64,000 bases of DNA from Beta vulgaris subsp. vulgaris (lineage: Eukaryota > Streptophyta > Magnoliopsida > Caryophyllales > Amaranthaceae): the NCBI RefSeq assembly GCF_026745355.1, contig NC_079203.1, forward strand, positions 44,186,081 to 44,250,080, written 5' to 3'. How positions within the stretch are numbered: position 1 is the stretch's first letter; the number at the start of each line of letters is the position of its first letter. Of the stretch, positions 45,032-55,700 are shown in pieces. Under the pieces are notes generated by a model. The model was not told where the DNA came from, ran no database searches, and worked only from the letters and a program-made list of their open reading frames with translations. Position numbers and translations under genes: made by a program.

Positions 45032-45921
45032 TTAAAGTGGAACTAGGAGAAAAAGATGGTAATCAAGGTTTGGACAGAAGTTGAGGGTGACGTTGAGCAT
45101 CTGTTTCTTAATGTGACACACTTCTTCCACCTTCTTTAAGCACCCCACACATGCCTCCCTTGGCGTGAACCCAAAAAGTCCCTTTTTTTTTTTTTTTTTT
45201 TTTTTTTTTAGTAACTCATCACCCGTAACACATAAATCCATCCTACTTAGCATACCATCACCCACACGACAGGTTACTTCCTTAGAAGTAGGAGTTAACA
45301 CATCAATAACATGAAATATCTTGGTGAGCCACAGTCCATACAGATAAAGAGATCGGTGATGGACAAGTTTTAGGTAATGAAATTTTGTTTACTGTGGAGG
45401 ATAGAGTTCCGAAATTGAGAAAGTTTAGAAAATTGACAAACTTCATCCTCATACACGGTGTCAAGATTCCTACCCCTGAGATTGAAGTGATTCCAGGAGA
45501 AACGTAACAGCAGAATTACCTAACCATTTTGTGGGATAAATTCGACCGGATAAAACCTTGGAGAACTTGCAGATTTCAAAACTCGTGGTCGTTTAGAGGA
45601 GGAAGGAATGTCGGTCTTCGCAGCAGGTGAACCGCGCCGTTTTCGAGGCGGCGGTGTAGCAGATGTAGTGGCAGCGGAAGGGGTTGAAGTTTTTCGAGTG
45701 GATCTTCGAGGGTGTGGTTGTGGTACAGAAGTTTCCGAAATCGGAGGGTGGTTTTGTGGCGGTTTTGTGGGAGGTCGTTTTGAGGCGAGGGTTTTGAATC
45801 GGCGTTTGGTGTAAGTGGGTGGTTTTGGGGGAGACGGTGGGAGTGTTGGTGTGGGAGAGGGAGTTAGTGGGTCGACGGTTTTTGTGAGAAAACGCCGGCG
45901 AGCCACTGTCTTTCGTCCCAT
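45032..45921 (-). pseudogene. Envelope-like/extra ORF of the copia element
   Basis: The minus-strand frame 45921-45520 has 133 codons. It starts MGRKTVARRRF and is extremely Pro/Ser/Thr/Lys-rich, with nuclear-signal-like basic clusters (PPRKRRG, SSKRPR). It ends near FYPVEFIPQ. After frame changes it continues to about 45032, where a run of A/T of nearly 30 bp encodes a stretch of Lys. Its position after the pol remnant, and its low-complexity N-terminus, fit the extra 'envelope-like' ORF of Sirevirus-type copia elements. No signal peptide or membrane segment is evident in the intact part. The assignment is moderate and the function is unknown. Confidence 0.5.
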
Positions 45922-46359
45922 GGTGAAGGTTAGGAAGAAGATGAAAGGTGTTTAAGGGTTAGAGTGAGAGTGAAGGGAACCGGGTAGCTAGGGGGTTTTG
46001 GATATTTTTGAAATGAGGTAGGAGAGTGGTTTTCGGTTATGGGTTTTTGAGTTGGAGTCCACTTTTCTTTTACGACACATGCCTTGCATAATTTTTAGAA
46101 AAAGTTTTATAAAACAATTTTGAAATTCTTTTAGTTTTGTCAAAGCAACATCAATGGAAATTTTCGAAAATGGTGATACTTTTGTTGGAATTTTTATGGA
46201 ATATTCTGAAGCAACTTAGGTGTCAGTTATCAGGACAGCATCAATAGCCTTTTCAGGAGTCTTGAATTAAATCAAACATCTGACTTAGTGTAGGTATAAT
46301 CTTTTGAACTCTTAAGTTTGCAAAGGGATCAAATAAACACATAAATCAACTAGGCACTA

Positions 46360-46482
46360 GAAATCAATCCCAAGGCTAATCTAAGCTTTTCAAATCTTTC
46401 ACGAGCAAGTGGTTTAGTGAAAATATCAGCTATTTGGTCTTCAGTACAAATAAATTCAAGGGCTACCTTTTTCTACATGATT
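46360..46482 (-). pseudogene. Remnant of copia pol C-terminus (end of RNase H)
   Basis: On the minus strand the sequence reads VALEFICTEDQIADIF, TKPLARERFEKLRLAL, then a stop near 46362. This is the very end of copia RNase H. It directly follows the linker after gag (GPKQIWVPKK), so everything from protease to the RNase H active site has been deleted with a junction at about 46478-46495. Confidence 0.88.
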
Positions 46483-46599
46483 ACTTGTTTTTTTAGGAAC
46501 CCATATTTGCTTGGGTCCCTTTTTCTTACGTTGAGCATCTAGTATGTCTTTCCTAACCCAGATTTGAGTAACATGTTTGACATTCTTTGCAATTCGATT

Positions 46600-48509
46600 T
46601 TTCTTTTTGTTGCAGTCGTCAATTAGATGACATTATTACCACAAAAATTGCAAATTAGATATTCAGGAAGGCCCACGTATTTTCTCTTTCGAAAGTCTCT
46701 TTCGAAGGTTCTGGCACTGAGCCTGGCACTGGGTTGCTGGTCAGTATATCCTAATCCAGTTTTGTTCATGTTGTTTGTGGTGCAAGTTAAGTAATTTAGA
46801 GCATTCATCCCATTAGTCCATTTTTCGTGCATCTTCGAGCAATAGAAAGTTGTGATTCCAAAAATTCAACTGAGGTATTCAAATCATACTTCTTTTTCGG
46901 GAAGTCTCTAAGTCTCTTTTAACTTTATCCAACTCTTCTCTTATCTTTGCATCACTAGGCAGCATTAGTGGAACAATTCTAGATTGTTGTCTTGAGTTCT
47001 TAAGATCATTCAACTCGTGATTTAATTTTTCAATTTGTTCCTCAAGACTAGATTTTTCAGCTTCGAACTCAGTGACTGGCACTGAGCTATTTACGAGATT
47101 ATCAACTAGAGTCTTTTCTGTTTTAGTGTGTTTATCTCTATGTCTTTCTCGTCAATCCTTTTCATCAGAGTTTTGTTTTCTTTCAATAATCCTTATATTC
47201 TGTTTCTAATCCAATTTTTAGCCTGGTCAAATTTTTTATTTCCTTTTTCATGTATCAAAATTATCATTCATGTTTTGACAATCATCAATTACGTTTTCAA
47301 GCAATATGACAAGCTTACTTTTGAAAGAAGATGAATTGAAGGTTTTAAAGAAGTTAGACTTACCTCACTGTCTTCTTCCTCTTCAAGAGGGTTCGAACTT
47401 TTAGCCATCAAGCATAGATGTGAGTCGTCATGGCTCAGTGCCGTCTTCAGAGTGGTCTGTACAGCATTCAGACATAATTTTGCTTCGTGGCTCTGAGCGT
47501 GGCACTGATCTTCGTCAGAATCCGAGTCTCCCCAGACTGCTGCGATCATGGCTTTCTTGTACTCCTTCTTAGACTGCTCTCGTTTTTCTCTAGGCTTTTC
47601 TTCATCCCACAGAGGGCATTCTTTAATCCTGTGATCATACTCACCACACTTGAAACAACCAGAGTTAGTAGCACTTTTCTTAGGGTTAGAAGTAGTGCCT
47701 TTACCTTTGAAGTTTCCACTTCTCCTGAAGTTGTTGCTCCTGTTCTCTTTTAAGAAATTTTGAAACTTTCTAGTTAGAGACGCTACTTCTTCATCACTTT
47801 CACTATCATCCGTTTCTACTTCAGTTTTTAAGGCCAACCCTTTATTCTTTGGTTCATTTGATTTAGGATCTAAAACAAGTTCATGGGTCATTAAAGAACC
47901 AATTAGTTGTTCTAGTGAGAGTTTTGTTAAATCCTTAGCCTCTTGAATAGCAGTTATTTTAGGAAGCCATTTATTAGTCAAACTTCTTAACACTTTTCTA
48001 ACTAAATCTTCAGAAGAATAGATTTTTCCTAAAGATCTTAGTTCATTAGTTATTAGTGTAAATCTGGTAAACATATCTTTAATAGATTCATCCTTATCAT
48101 TGTGAACAGTTCATATTGTTGGACTAGTAAATCTATCCTAGACTGTTTTACCTCGTTTGTACCTTCATGTGCCAATTCCAATGTGTCCCAAATTTCCTTA
48201 GCAGTGGTACATGCAGAGATTCTTGAATATTCGTCAGGTCCAATTCCAGATTGGAGAATACTCATAGCTTTGAAATTCTTTTCTGCCTTTCCGTAGTCAA
48301 CAGAATGTACTCCTCTTCCTTTTGTCGAACAGGTTACCTTTATCGTCTTTGTTTTGGATAGGAAGAGGTCCAGTCTTGATGATTCTCCAGCATTGAAAGT
48401 CAGAACCTTGAATGTATATCCTCATCCTGGTCTTCCACCATCCATAATCTTTCCCGTTGAAAATTGGACACTTGGAATACTTGTCGCGAAAGTCGTCTTG
48501 TGTGTTCAT
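46600..48509 (-). pseudogene. Gag of the copia element (frameshifted)
   Basis: The start is at 48509 (MNTQDDFRDKY, then FNGKDYGWWKTRM). Two frame changes near 48.30 and 48.10 kb lead through EIWDTLELAHEGTNEVKQSR to the main frame 48074-47289. This is the UBN2-type copia Gag. The CCHC zinc knuckle CFKCGEYDHRIKEC lies near 47660. A coiled-coil segment follows at 47082-46879 (SLEEQIEKLNHELNDLK). Then comes the usual basic linker CNKKKNRIAKNVKHVTQIW near 46.6 kb. Gag would assemble the particle and package RNA. Because LTRs and primer site are intact, it could be mobilised in trans, which is inferred and not shown. Confidence 0.88.
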
Positions 48510-48549
48510 GATTTCTATTCTCTAGATGTGAGTCTTACGAGAATAGCCT

Positions 48550-48563
48550 GCTCTGATACCACT
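48550..48563 (-). promoter_or_regulatory. Primer-binding site of the copia element
   Basis: On the minus strand TGGTATCAGAGC follows the LTR end after two bases. It is complementary to the 3' end of initiator tRNA-Met, the usual primer of plant copia elements. Confidence 0.92.
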
Positions 48564-50000
48564 TGTTGTAACCTAAGGGAACACTCAAGAAGGGGGGGTT
48601 GAATTGAGTGATGAAATCTAATCGTTTTTCGCAAAAATCCTTTTATGGCTCAGTGCCAGGCTCTGAGCTGAACACTCGAAAATTAGCTAATTTGTGTTTT
48701 TGCGAATAATAAACTTAAAAGATATTAGATTTGACACAAGATATAACGTGGTTCAATCTCACCTCTGAGATCTACGTCCACAAGAAACAAAAACTCTTTT
48801 ATTTCTTTGAATCCTATAATATCAAACTCTTGATACAATACGATTCCCCTCACTACTAACCCTAGTAGTGACCCCCAACACTTAACTCTAAGTGTTGACA
48901 CTCTTTATAATGTAAAAGTTACAAAAAGAACGATCCTCAAAGATGTGCTTCTTAGTCAAGCAAATAGAGGACAATTACAATTATGAAATAGTAACTTAAA
49001 CCTAATTAGCTCAGTGCTATGCTCAGTGCCAAGGAAATAGTTTTCAGCTTTTTAATTAGACTCGATTATCTCTCTGAAAACGTAAGATCTAAAAGTGAAT
49101 TATGAATCCCTTTTATAGAGTATGGACTGGACGAATATCCTTCCAAGGATATCTTCCAATTTCCTTAATTCAAGGGATTTAATTCTCTTTTAGAAAAACA
49201 ATCTTTATCTTTTTCCTCTTTATCTTTAAAAAGATATGTTTTCCATAACAGATTTTCTATTCAACTCAAAAGATATTTTCCTAAACAAAATCTGATTTTA
49301 TGAAACTCTTTACAAACACGTTTTGGAAAATCTGGTTTTATAAAAAATCTTTTTAACAACGTTTTAAGGAAACGTGATTTTTGTAAAATCTTTTTCCTTA
49401 AAACACGTTTTATAAAATTCTGTTTTTATAAAAAATCTTTTCTTTGAAAACACGTTTTTATAAAAACTTGTTTTATGAAAATCTTTTCTTTAGAAAAACA
49501 CGTTTTTATCAAAAACTGATTTTTATTAAAATCTTTTTCTTAACTCGGTTTTACAAAATCTTTTTTACAAAATCTTTTTCTAAAAACTCATTTTCCTTAA
49601 TCCCTTTTTATTTCTGATTTCGAAAATCTATTTCCCTTATTTTGAAAACTAATTTCCTTTTTATATAGACATATAACATTAACATAATTATTTATTTCCT
49701 TAACTCTAAGAAAATAATAATTATACTAATATCATATAATCTATATTTCGACACATAGCATATCACCAAGTTTGAGCATATTACATTTTAATCTAAAGTT
49801 ACTATTCTAAGAAATTATAAACTAAAACTTCATTCTTGATTCTTCTTTGATTCTTCTTTTCTTCAAAGTCTTCGTTTATCAATTTCTTTCTTCATGCATC
49901 TGTTGCAACTGTTACATACTTTCATGCTACAACATATTATATTAATTTTCATCATCAAAACATAACATGTGCATAAAACATAACATGTACATGCACAACA
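48564..50000 (-). repeat. 5' LTR of the copia element
   Basis: A 1437-bp LTR almost identical to 43109-44544. Visible differences include AAATTAGCTAAT against AAATTACTAAT, TCGATTATC against TCGATTTATC, and a rearranged TATTAAT stretch near 49940. Confidence 0.95.
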
Positions 50001-50158
50001 TTAGACTAGTTATAACGATGATGTTTGACATGGTGATAATCCTCTATAAATCTTCGATTTGATTGTAACGGATTTTCCATTTTGCGATATCTAATTTAAG
50101 TCTACCTTTCACGCACCTTCAAAATAGCATTTAAATTCAAATGTTAACTAAATGATCA

Positions 50159-50368
50159 TTTATTTTTATTAGGAAAGATAATTGGTCCAAAAACCAACCC
50201 CTATTAGCTAGGCTACTATCCTGCAGGGTACACTAGTTCAGAGACTGGAGTACAAGGTTAAACAGCTCAGAATTAAATGTCCAACATATTGTTGGGATGA
50301 GGATTCAAACTCTAGACAATGCTCTAGAACTCAGGGTGATATTCCACTGAGCTACCACTATCTTCCTT
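50159..50368 (-). mobile_element. tRNA-derived SINE, copy 2
   Basis: On the minus strand a tRNA-like head has A box GGTAGCTCAGTGG and B box GAGTTTGAATCC. The body matches the SINE at 848-1027 (CATCCCAACAA, AACCTTGTAC, CTAGTGTA, GGTTGGTTTTTGGACCAATT). A perfect 11-bp target duplication CTAAATGATCA flanks it (50148-50158, 50369-50379). Length is 210 bp. Confidence 0.92.
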
Positions 50369-50379
50369 CTAAATGATCA

Positions 50380-50985
50380 ATTATGAAATGTCATAATCAA
50401 TGAACTTGAGCTTTCAGTTTTGATAAAAAAAACTTGTGATCTTTTAGTTTGTTAATTTGACTTCTGGCTTGGAGAAATTATTTTCTAAGACCATGAAAAA
50501 TATATTATAACTTTGACTATACCAATTGCAAGTTCAATGGATTCTAACCATAGTTTGAGATTTAGGACATAGATATCTCGTCCGACCATGACATTGAATT
50601 AGTTGGGGATTTGGCCAATCAGCTTCACTTATAAGTATATACTGCATATAAAAAAAATTCTTTCTTCATAAAGTTTCATATAGAAAATAGAATATACTAT
50701 TCCCCTGGTATTAATGGATTATTTTTTCGGCGATTCTGTCCAATACCAGACTACTAAAATTTGACAGCTTCTACAATCTACATGGCAGCGCTGGCAAATA
50801 AATTGGCTGAAAAACTGAAAGTATTTTTGACGAGATATCATAGCAACCACAATTCTAGGTTGTAGCTTTGGTATTCACATCAAAATTTGAAATTATAATA
50901 ATTTCAGTTGGTGTTGTAAGCCACAGTATACTTTTAATTTAAAAATAGGCGTGGTTCAAATCCAAAATTAAGAAGAGAATGAAAC
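50380..50985. other. AT-rich intergenic DNA, no gene seen
   Basis: Nothing recognised. Confidence 0.45.
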
Positions 50986-50989
50986 ATCT

Positions 50990-51155
50990 TTTTTAATATA
51001 GTGACTACTTTAATCTATTTAGTAATTACTTTAATCTATATAGTGACTATTTTAATCTATTTAGTGACCAGCTTAATCTATTCAGTAATAACATTCTTTA
51101 ATTCATTTAGTGTATGATTTAATCCATTTACTAATTAATTTAATCCATTTCGTAA
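50990..51155 (+). repeat. ~22-27-bp minisatellite
   Basis: About seven diverged copies of TTTAATCTATTTAGTGACTA-like sequence occur in tandem. No coding capacity. Confidence 0.8.
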
Positions 51156-51387
51156 GAATGTCAGACTATTTTTAATAATTGTTTGTTGTAATTCGAGATT
51201 CAAAGGGATAAACAAAGGAAGGAGAAAAGAATGGACGATTAGGATGGTGCAAGATACCGAGAAATAGTGTTAGGTTAAAGTGAAATGAAATGGACTTGTT
51301 AGGAGAATGTAAGCTTGGGTTGTCTAATTTTATATTAAAATTAGGCCGTCTATTATAATAATTTGTGATAATATTTTCAATCTATAA

Positions 51388-52233
51388 TCTCTATTATATA
51401 AGGGAAGGGGGGAACAATGGTGTCCTCTTTTGAAACGCCTATTTTGCCCCCCTTTTCTTTCTAAATTACAAAAGGAATGTCAAAATCAAAATACCTAAAA
51501 TAAATCTACAACACTCACTCATAAATCACTTAAAAGAAGAAACTTTACAAATCACCCATACAATTGAAAAAAATCACGTTATAAAAATCACGCAAATCAC
51601 TCAAATAATCAGAAAATTTTATTAAAACTTAAAATTAATATACAAACTAAAACTAATAACCTAGTATGTTATGGTGTCCCCGAATGAAGAGACTATCTTA
51701 CCCCCTTCCCATTCTAAATTACAAATTCACTTACAAATCAAAGAGGGCTTCAAACAAAAATATCAAAAATATAAATATAATAATCACTCACAAGTCAACT
51801 AAAATCATAAAATTGCATAATCTACGTTATGCAAATCACTGAAATGAGGAAACTTTAAAAAAAAACTTAAAAATTCACTTACAAACTACAACCTATGAAA
51901 AAATTGACTTGAAATCAAAGTGTCTACTTTCTTTACAATTTATGAAGTACTGTACTTAATTCAAAAATCAACTAAAAAATTATAATATTAGAAATCATAA
52001 ATAAATTCAAATAAATTTCTATTTTATTCATAGAATTTAACTTTGAAAAGTAAAAAAAAAAACAAAAAGAATGGTGAGAGACTTAAGTGACAGATTCTAA
52101 ATCAATCAAATTTCGCAACTAAAAACAATTATAATTCATATGTATAATGTTCAAATTTTGACTTTTATGTCGAAGAAAATTGAGTTTATGTTTGAAAAAA
52201 ATTCAAGCACGCATCGCGTGCAAAAAATTCTAG
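51388..52233 (+). mobile_element. Non-autonomous Helitron (family B)
   Basis: This 846-bp element starts TCTCTATTATATAAGGGAAG after an A. It ends with the hairpin GCACGC-ATC-GCGTGC followed by CTAG and T. The start matches that of the Helitron ending at 54755, so both are the same family. An internal ~110-bp segment (ATGGTGTCC.., TTTCTAAATTACAAA) is present twice (about 51418 and 51670). No protein is encoded. Confidence 0.72.
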
Positions 52234-52487
52234 TGTCTTCTAATGGAAAGCCAAAATCATTTTGATATTGGTATACCCTCTATGTTATGTTGAAAATAAT
52301 TTTCAACCAAAGTTATGTGATTAAACATACAATCACGAATCAAACTTTCAAACTTTCCTTCTTTAAGAACCTATCGTTAAGGCGTTAACCATACATTCAA
52401 TAAAAGATTTTTTTCAACAACATTTGTTAAAGTTTTCAAGAAAAGAAAAAATAAATTAAAATAAAACACTCTTTTCATTCATTCAAA

Positions 52488-53083
52488 GTAGTTTTTAGGT
52501 CTGGGTTATGCTCCAAGTACTTATATTTTTCATCTATTAATAATTTAATTTCAAAATGATTATCATATACCACTTGGTGTAGTGGTAAATGTATCTTAAT
52601 TTTTATTAATATGTCATTTGATCTTTTGAATATCATCTCGTGATTCGTATTCTTGAACAACAACAATAGGATTTGATTAGCATCAAGAATAATTTATAAC
52701 ACTACCCCATTAATCTATGAAGTAGAGGACTCTAATGATCATGGTGAATTTCGAAAGGAGAGATGGATCAAAGGGATGATTGCAAAAAAGAAATCAAATA
52801 AGAAAAATAAACTTCATGGTTAGAAGTAGGCATTAACTGCCACATTACTAATTACAACACATATCTATAGTTTTGTGGAAACATGAATCACAAAAGATGT
52901 TAGATTAGATGGTAAATCTTTAGACATCCCTGCTTGAGGTCACGAGTTCGAGCCCATGCTTCAACATATATATCACTTGACTTATTGTTGGTTAAGACAC
53001 GTGGCAAAATTCTAGTGGCAGGTTGAGGGTGCCACGTAGCTCATAGACATTGTCACGCACGACTTTTAATATATTTGTAGAGA
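52488..53083 (-). mobile_element. Non-autonomous Helitron related to family A
   Basis: On the minus strand it starts TCTCTACAAATATATTAAAA after an A. It then carries CACGTGG-like words, as in the two 265-bp copies. The 3' end resembles theirs (GGTCTGGGTTATGCTCC in plus orientation), but the terminal CTAG appears mutated to CTAC. At 596 bp it is about twice the size of the others. The plus strand carries the same tRNA-like boxes (GAGTTCGAGCCC near 52944). Confidence 0.65.
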
Positions 53084-53676
53084 TATCAGTAGACAATAGT
53101 TAGTACCCAACACCTTTATGGGGCTTCACCAATACTACCCACCTTTACCACTCTTCACTCAAACAATCAAGACCACCCCTTCACTTCATTTAAAATTATA
53201 AGTAATACAAGATACCATTATATCAACACCATCGCCGTCACTTTATTTCACCATCATCGACGTTATTTACTTCTCTCTTTCATCTCTCACTATATCTAAT
53301 CATGTTGGGATGGTTTTAATGAGCTACTTATGGAGATTTTTTACTTAAGTGGGTATGATTTCAAGTTGAATAGGACAATTTTTCTAGTGGTAAGGGCTAT
53401 TTGGGGTGGTGGTGTTGGTTTTGGTGAGTTAGGTTGTGTCGTTTTGAGGGTTGGGGTTGGTTTCACGTTTCAAGGTGGTGGAGTGGTTTAATGGGTGTCT
53501 AAAATTGTTTTCGGGGTGGTATGGGTGGTTTTTGGTGGTGATTTGGGTGATTGTTGGGAGCGGTTAGTGGTTTATATATATAGTGGTTTTAGGGGTGGTT
53601 GTAGTAGGTTTTATGGTGGATGTTTACGACGATGATTGAAGGGTTTATAAAAGATGAATACTTTTTTTAACAATTA

Positions 53677-54755
53677 CTAGTCGTGTATGCATGTCATGCG
53701 TGCGTCAAAAAACTTATCTATGAATGTACATTTTTTTTTTTTGATAAGTAATAATATTTGATTGCTTAAACACACATTACATCCTAACCTACCAAGAAAG
53801 CTACAAACCAACTAGGTTGGACCATAGCAAACCAAGGAGGCAAAACATCTACTCCACCCTTACAATTTCAGAAACCATTCATGGTCTTTGATTTCCTACT
53901 TATTTTCTTAGGCAACACACTGCCAATGCGAGCTCTAACCATAGTTCTAATCTGCTTAACTGTACACCCAATGCTAGGTATACATTGTAACCAATAGATT
54001 TCTCCCATGCCATAATATTTGATTGCTTAAACACACATAGTATACCACAACTGCAACTCCATCAAACATTACTTGTTTCATGAATTTTGAATATCTGCCG
54101 TTCATGATCCATCTGATTATGCCAGCCAATGATCTCTCTATTGTCTTAATTTATAGCCATTGATTAATATTTGCATAACATTCCCTGTTGTACCTACACA
54201 AGAAGAATAAATGGCCATGTGTTTCTGCTCCATTGTTCCAAATCAAGCACTGATTAGAGTTTGACACCCCAACTCTACGAATGTACATATTTTGTTTTAA
54301 TCTAAAATTACAGTAATGTAAATTATTGAGGTTATTTTGTAAATGTTATTATCTTTTTAAATTGAATGTGTCCGATTTTTAACTTTTCAAAACCGTCATT
54401 GAAAATTTGGTTAATGATTTAACAATTCCTTGTCAGCGACTTTAGTATAGTTCTTTAAGGATTGTAAAATGTTAATAAACGATATTGTTTGAACTTTGTG
54501 GATACGAAATATTATGTTGTCAGGATATCACTAACTTTTTTTGATTGAAGATTCTAATTAATTTTACGAATTTATTGTGTCAATCTATTTTGTCAAGTTA
54601 TTAAGTATCAAATATTTCATTTTTGAATTATTTCTTATGGCAAGTTGCATTAATTCACATTTTTTTTTAAAACATTGTTTTAATTTATTAGAGCGTATTC
54701 TAGTCATTTCAAAGGGGAATACAACACCTCCTCTCTTCCCTTATATACTAGAGAT
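53677..54755 (-). mobile_element. Non-autonomous Helitron (family B) with a nested LINE
   Basis: On the minus strand it starts TCTCTAGTATATAAGGGAAG (5' end at 54755) after an A. It ends with a GCATG..CATGC-type hairpin and ACTAG before a T (CTAG at 53677-53680). The 5' end matches the element at 51388. A LINE fragment with a 10-bp target duplication sits inside it. Confidence 0.68.
53732..54278 (-). mobile_element. 5'-truncated LINE fragment with TSD
   Basis: Poly(T) at 53731-53742 is the tail of a minus-strand LINE. The direct repeat GAATGTACAT (53722-53731, 54279-54288) flanks it. The reading on the minus strand has a zf-RVT remnant (HGHLFFLCRY) and the C-terminus VKQIRTMVRARIGSVLPKK. This matches the end of the LINE at 2.1-3.9 kb, and a shared 3' UTR (CCAACCTAGTTGGTT) follows. 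It is 547 bp, strongly 5'-truncated. Confidence 0.9.
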
Positions 54756-54759
54756 TAAT

Positions 54760-55690
54760 TCTATTAATATTTTATTTTTTTTAAAAAAATCTTAACTCAA
54801 GAACCCACCCCGTTAACTTCACAATAGTAAAAAAGTAAGACTAGCCATGAGCTGCCCTCCTCTCTAAACCCTAGTTTCTCTCTAGCCTCCTCCTCTCCTC
54901 TCCTTCCCTTTCTTCACTAGTTAGGGGCTGCCATGAATGAAATCATCCATGGTAATCCCCTTTTTCTCTCTTATTTTTTATTTAATTTTCTTGTTTCGTT
55001 GAATAAATTAGTCTTTCTTTACGAGTTTCTTGAGCCCTTCTATGGAGATTTTAGTCTTTATTATGAAGATCTCCTTCTCCCCTATGGAAGTTGTGAGTCT
55101 AGTTTGTTTGTCTTTAGGTATGAAAAATTATTCTCATTGGTTGAAATTCAAGATGATCAACGTGAATATATTGCAAAAAACTCAAATGCAGTCAATAGGG
55201 CTCGATCAAGAATGTTCTTCCCCATTCTATGTTATGATATACTTTCTCATCAATAGCTGCTTAATTCAACAAATACAAGGGGGTTGCAATGTATTGCTCG
55301 ATCTGGTTCATTTTGATTTTCTTTGAATACGAATTTGATTTGATCTTTTTTAATTGTATCTTGTTATTCTTTCATATTTATTATAAATTTCGGCTCGGTT
55401 GCCCGTGGTCCGAGATTTTTTGCCCAAAAAATCGGACGAATCGGACCCGGTCAACCGCGGGTTAAAAAAATCGTTCCCAAAACCCCCTCATTTTCGGCCG
55501 ACCCGGACTCATCTTGATCACCTCTACTCTTAAGCCCAACAATGTCTATCAAAGTATCAAACTAATACTTTTATTTCTCCTATATAAAAGCTTCTAAGAT
55601 TGCTTGATGGTAAATGAATTTTCAATCTTTTAGTTTGCTAAATTATTATAGGTTATACAAAACAATTGCAAATGTCATTATACTTATTGT
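54760..55690. other. Unrecognised gene-like leader and possible hAT end
   Basis: A pyrimidine-rich stretch with a telo-box (AAACCCTA, about 54874) and an ATG at 54933 opening 107 codons resembles a plant 5' UTR with a first exon, but the protein is not recognised. From 55390 to 55530 a GC-richer patch (CGGACCCGGTCAACC) ends GATCACCTCTA. This resembles a hAT terminus without a visible partner. Confidence 0.35.
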
Positions 55691-55700
55691 TTTTTACCAT

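Larger units (their letters stand above)
43109..50000 (-). mobile_element. Young Ty1/copia element lacking most of pol
   Basis: This 6.9-kb element is flanked by a perfect 5-bp duplication TTAGA (43104-43108, 50001-50005). LTRs of about 1436 bp (43109-44544, 48564-50000) are almost identical, so insertion was recent. On the minus strand the 5' LTR ends and TGGTATCAGAGC follows; this is the initiator tRNA-Met primer site typical of copia. Next come gag, a linker, a short remnant of the pol C-terminus, an envelope-like ORF, a polypurine tract AAAAAGGGGGAATT, and the 3' LTR. Protease, integrase, RT and most of RNase H are gone. Long LTRs and an extra ORF after pol suggest a Sirevirus derivative. 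Confidence 0.93.

Noticed and set aside
45181..45210. LINE or SINE tail at a run of about 29 T
   Set aside because: It lies inside the copia internal region with no retroposon sequence beside it; treated as a homopolymer expansion within the extra ORF.
45608..45814. 68-codon Gly/Val-rich plus-strand frame
   Set aside because: It is the reverse of the Pro-rich extra ORF of the copia element; composition explains the open frame.
55386..55530. Complete hAT MITE
   Set aside because: Only one end (..GATCACCTCTA) is visible and no matching left end or 8-bp duplication was found.
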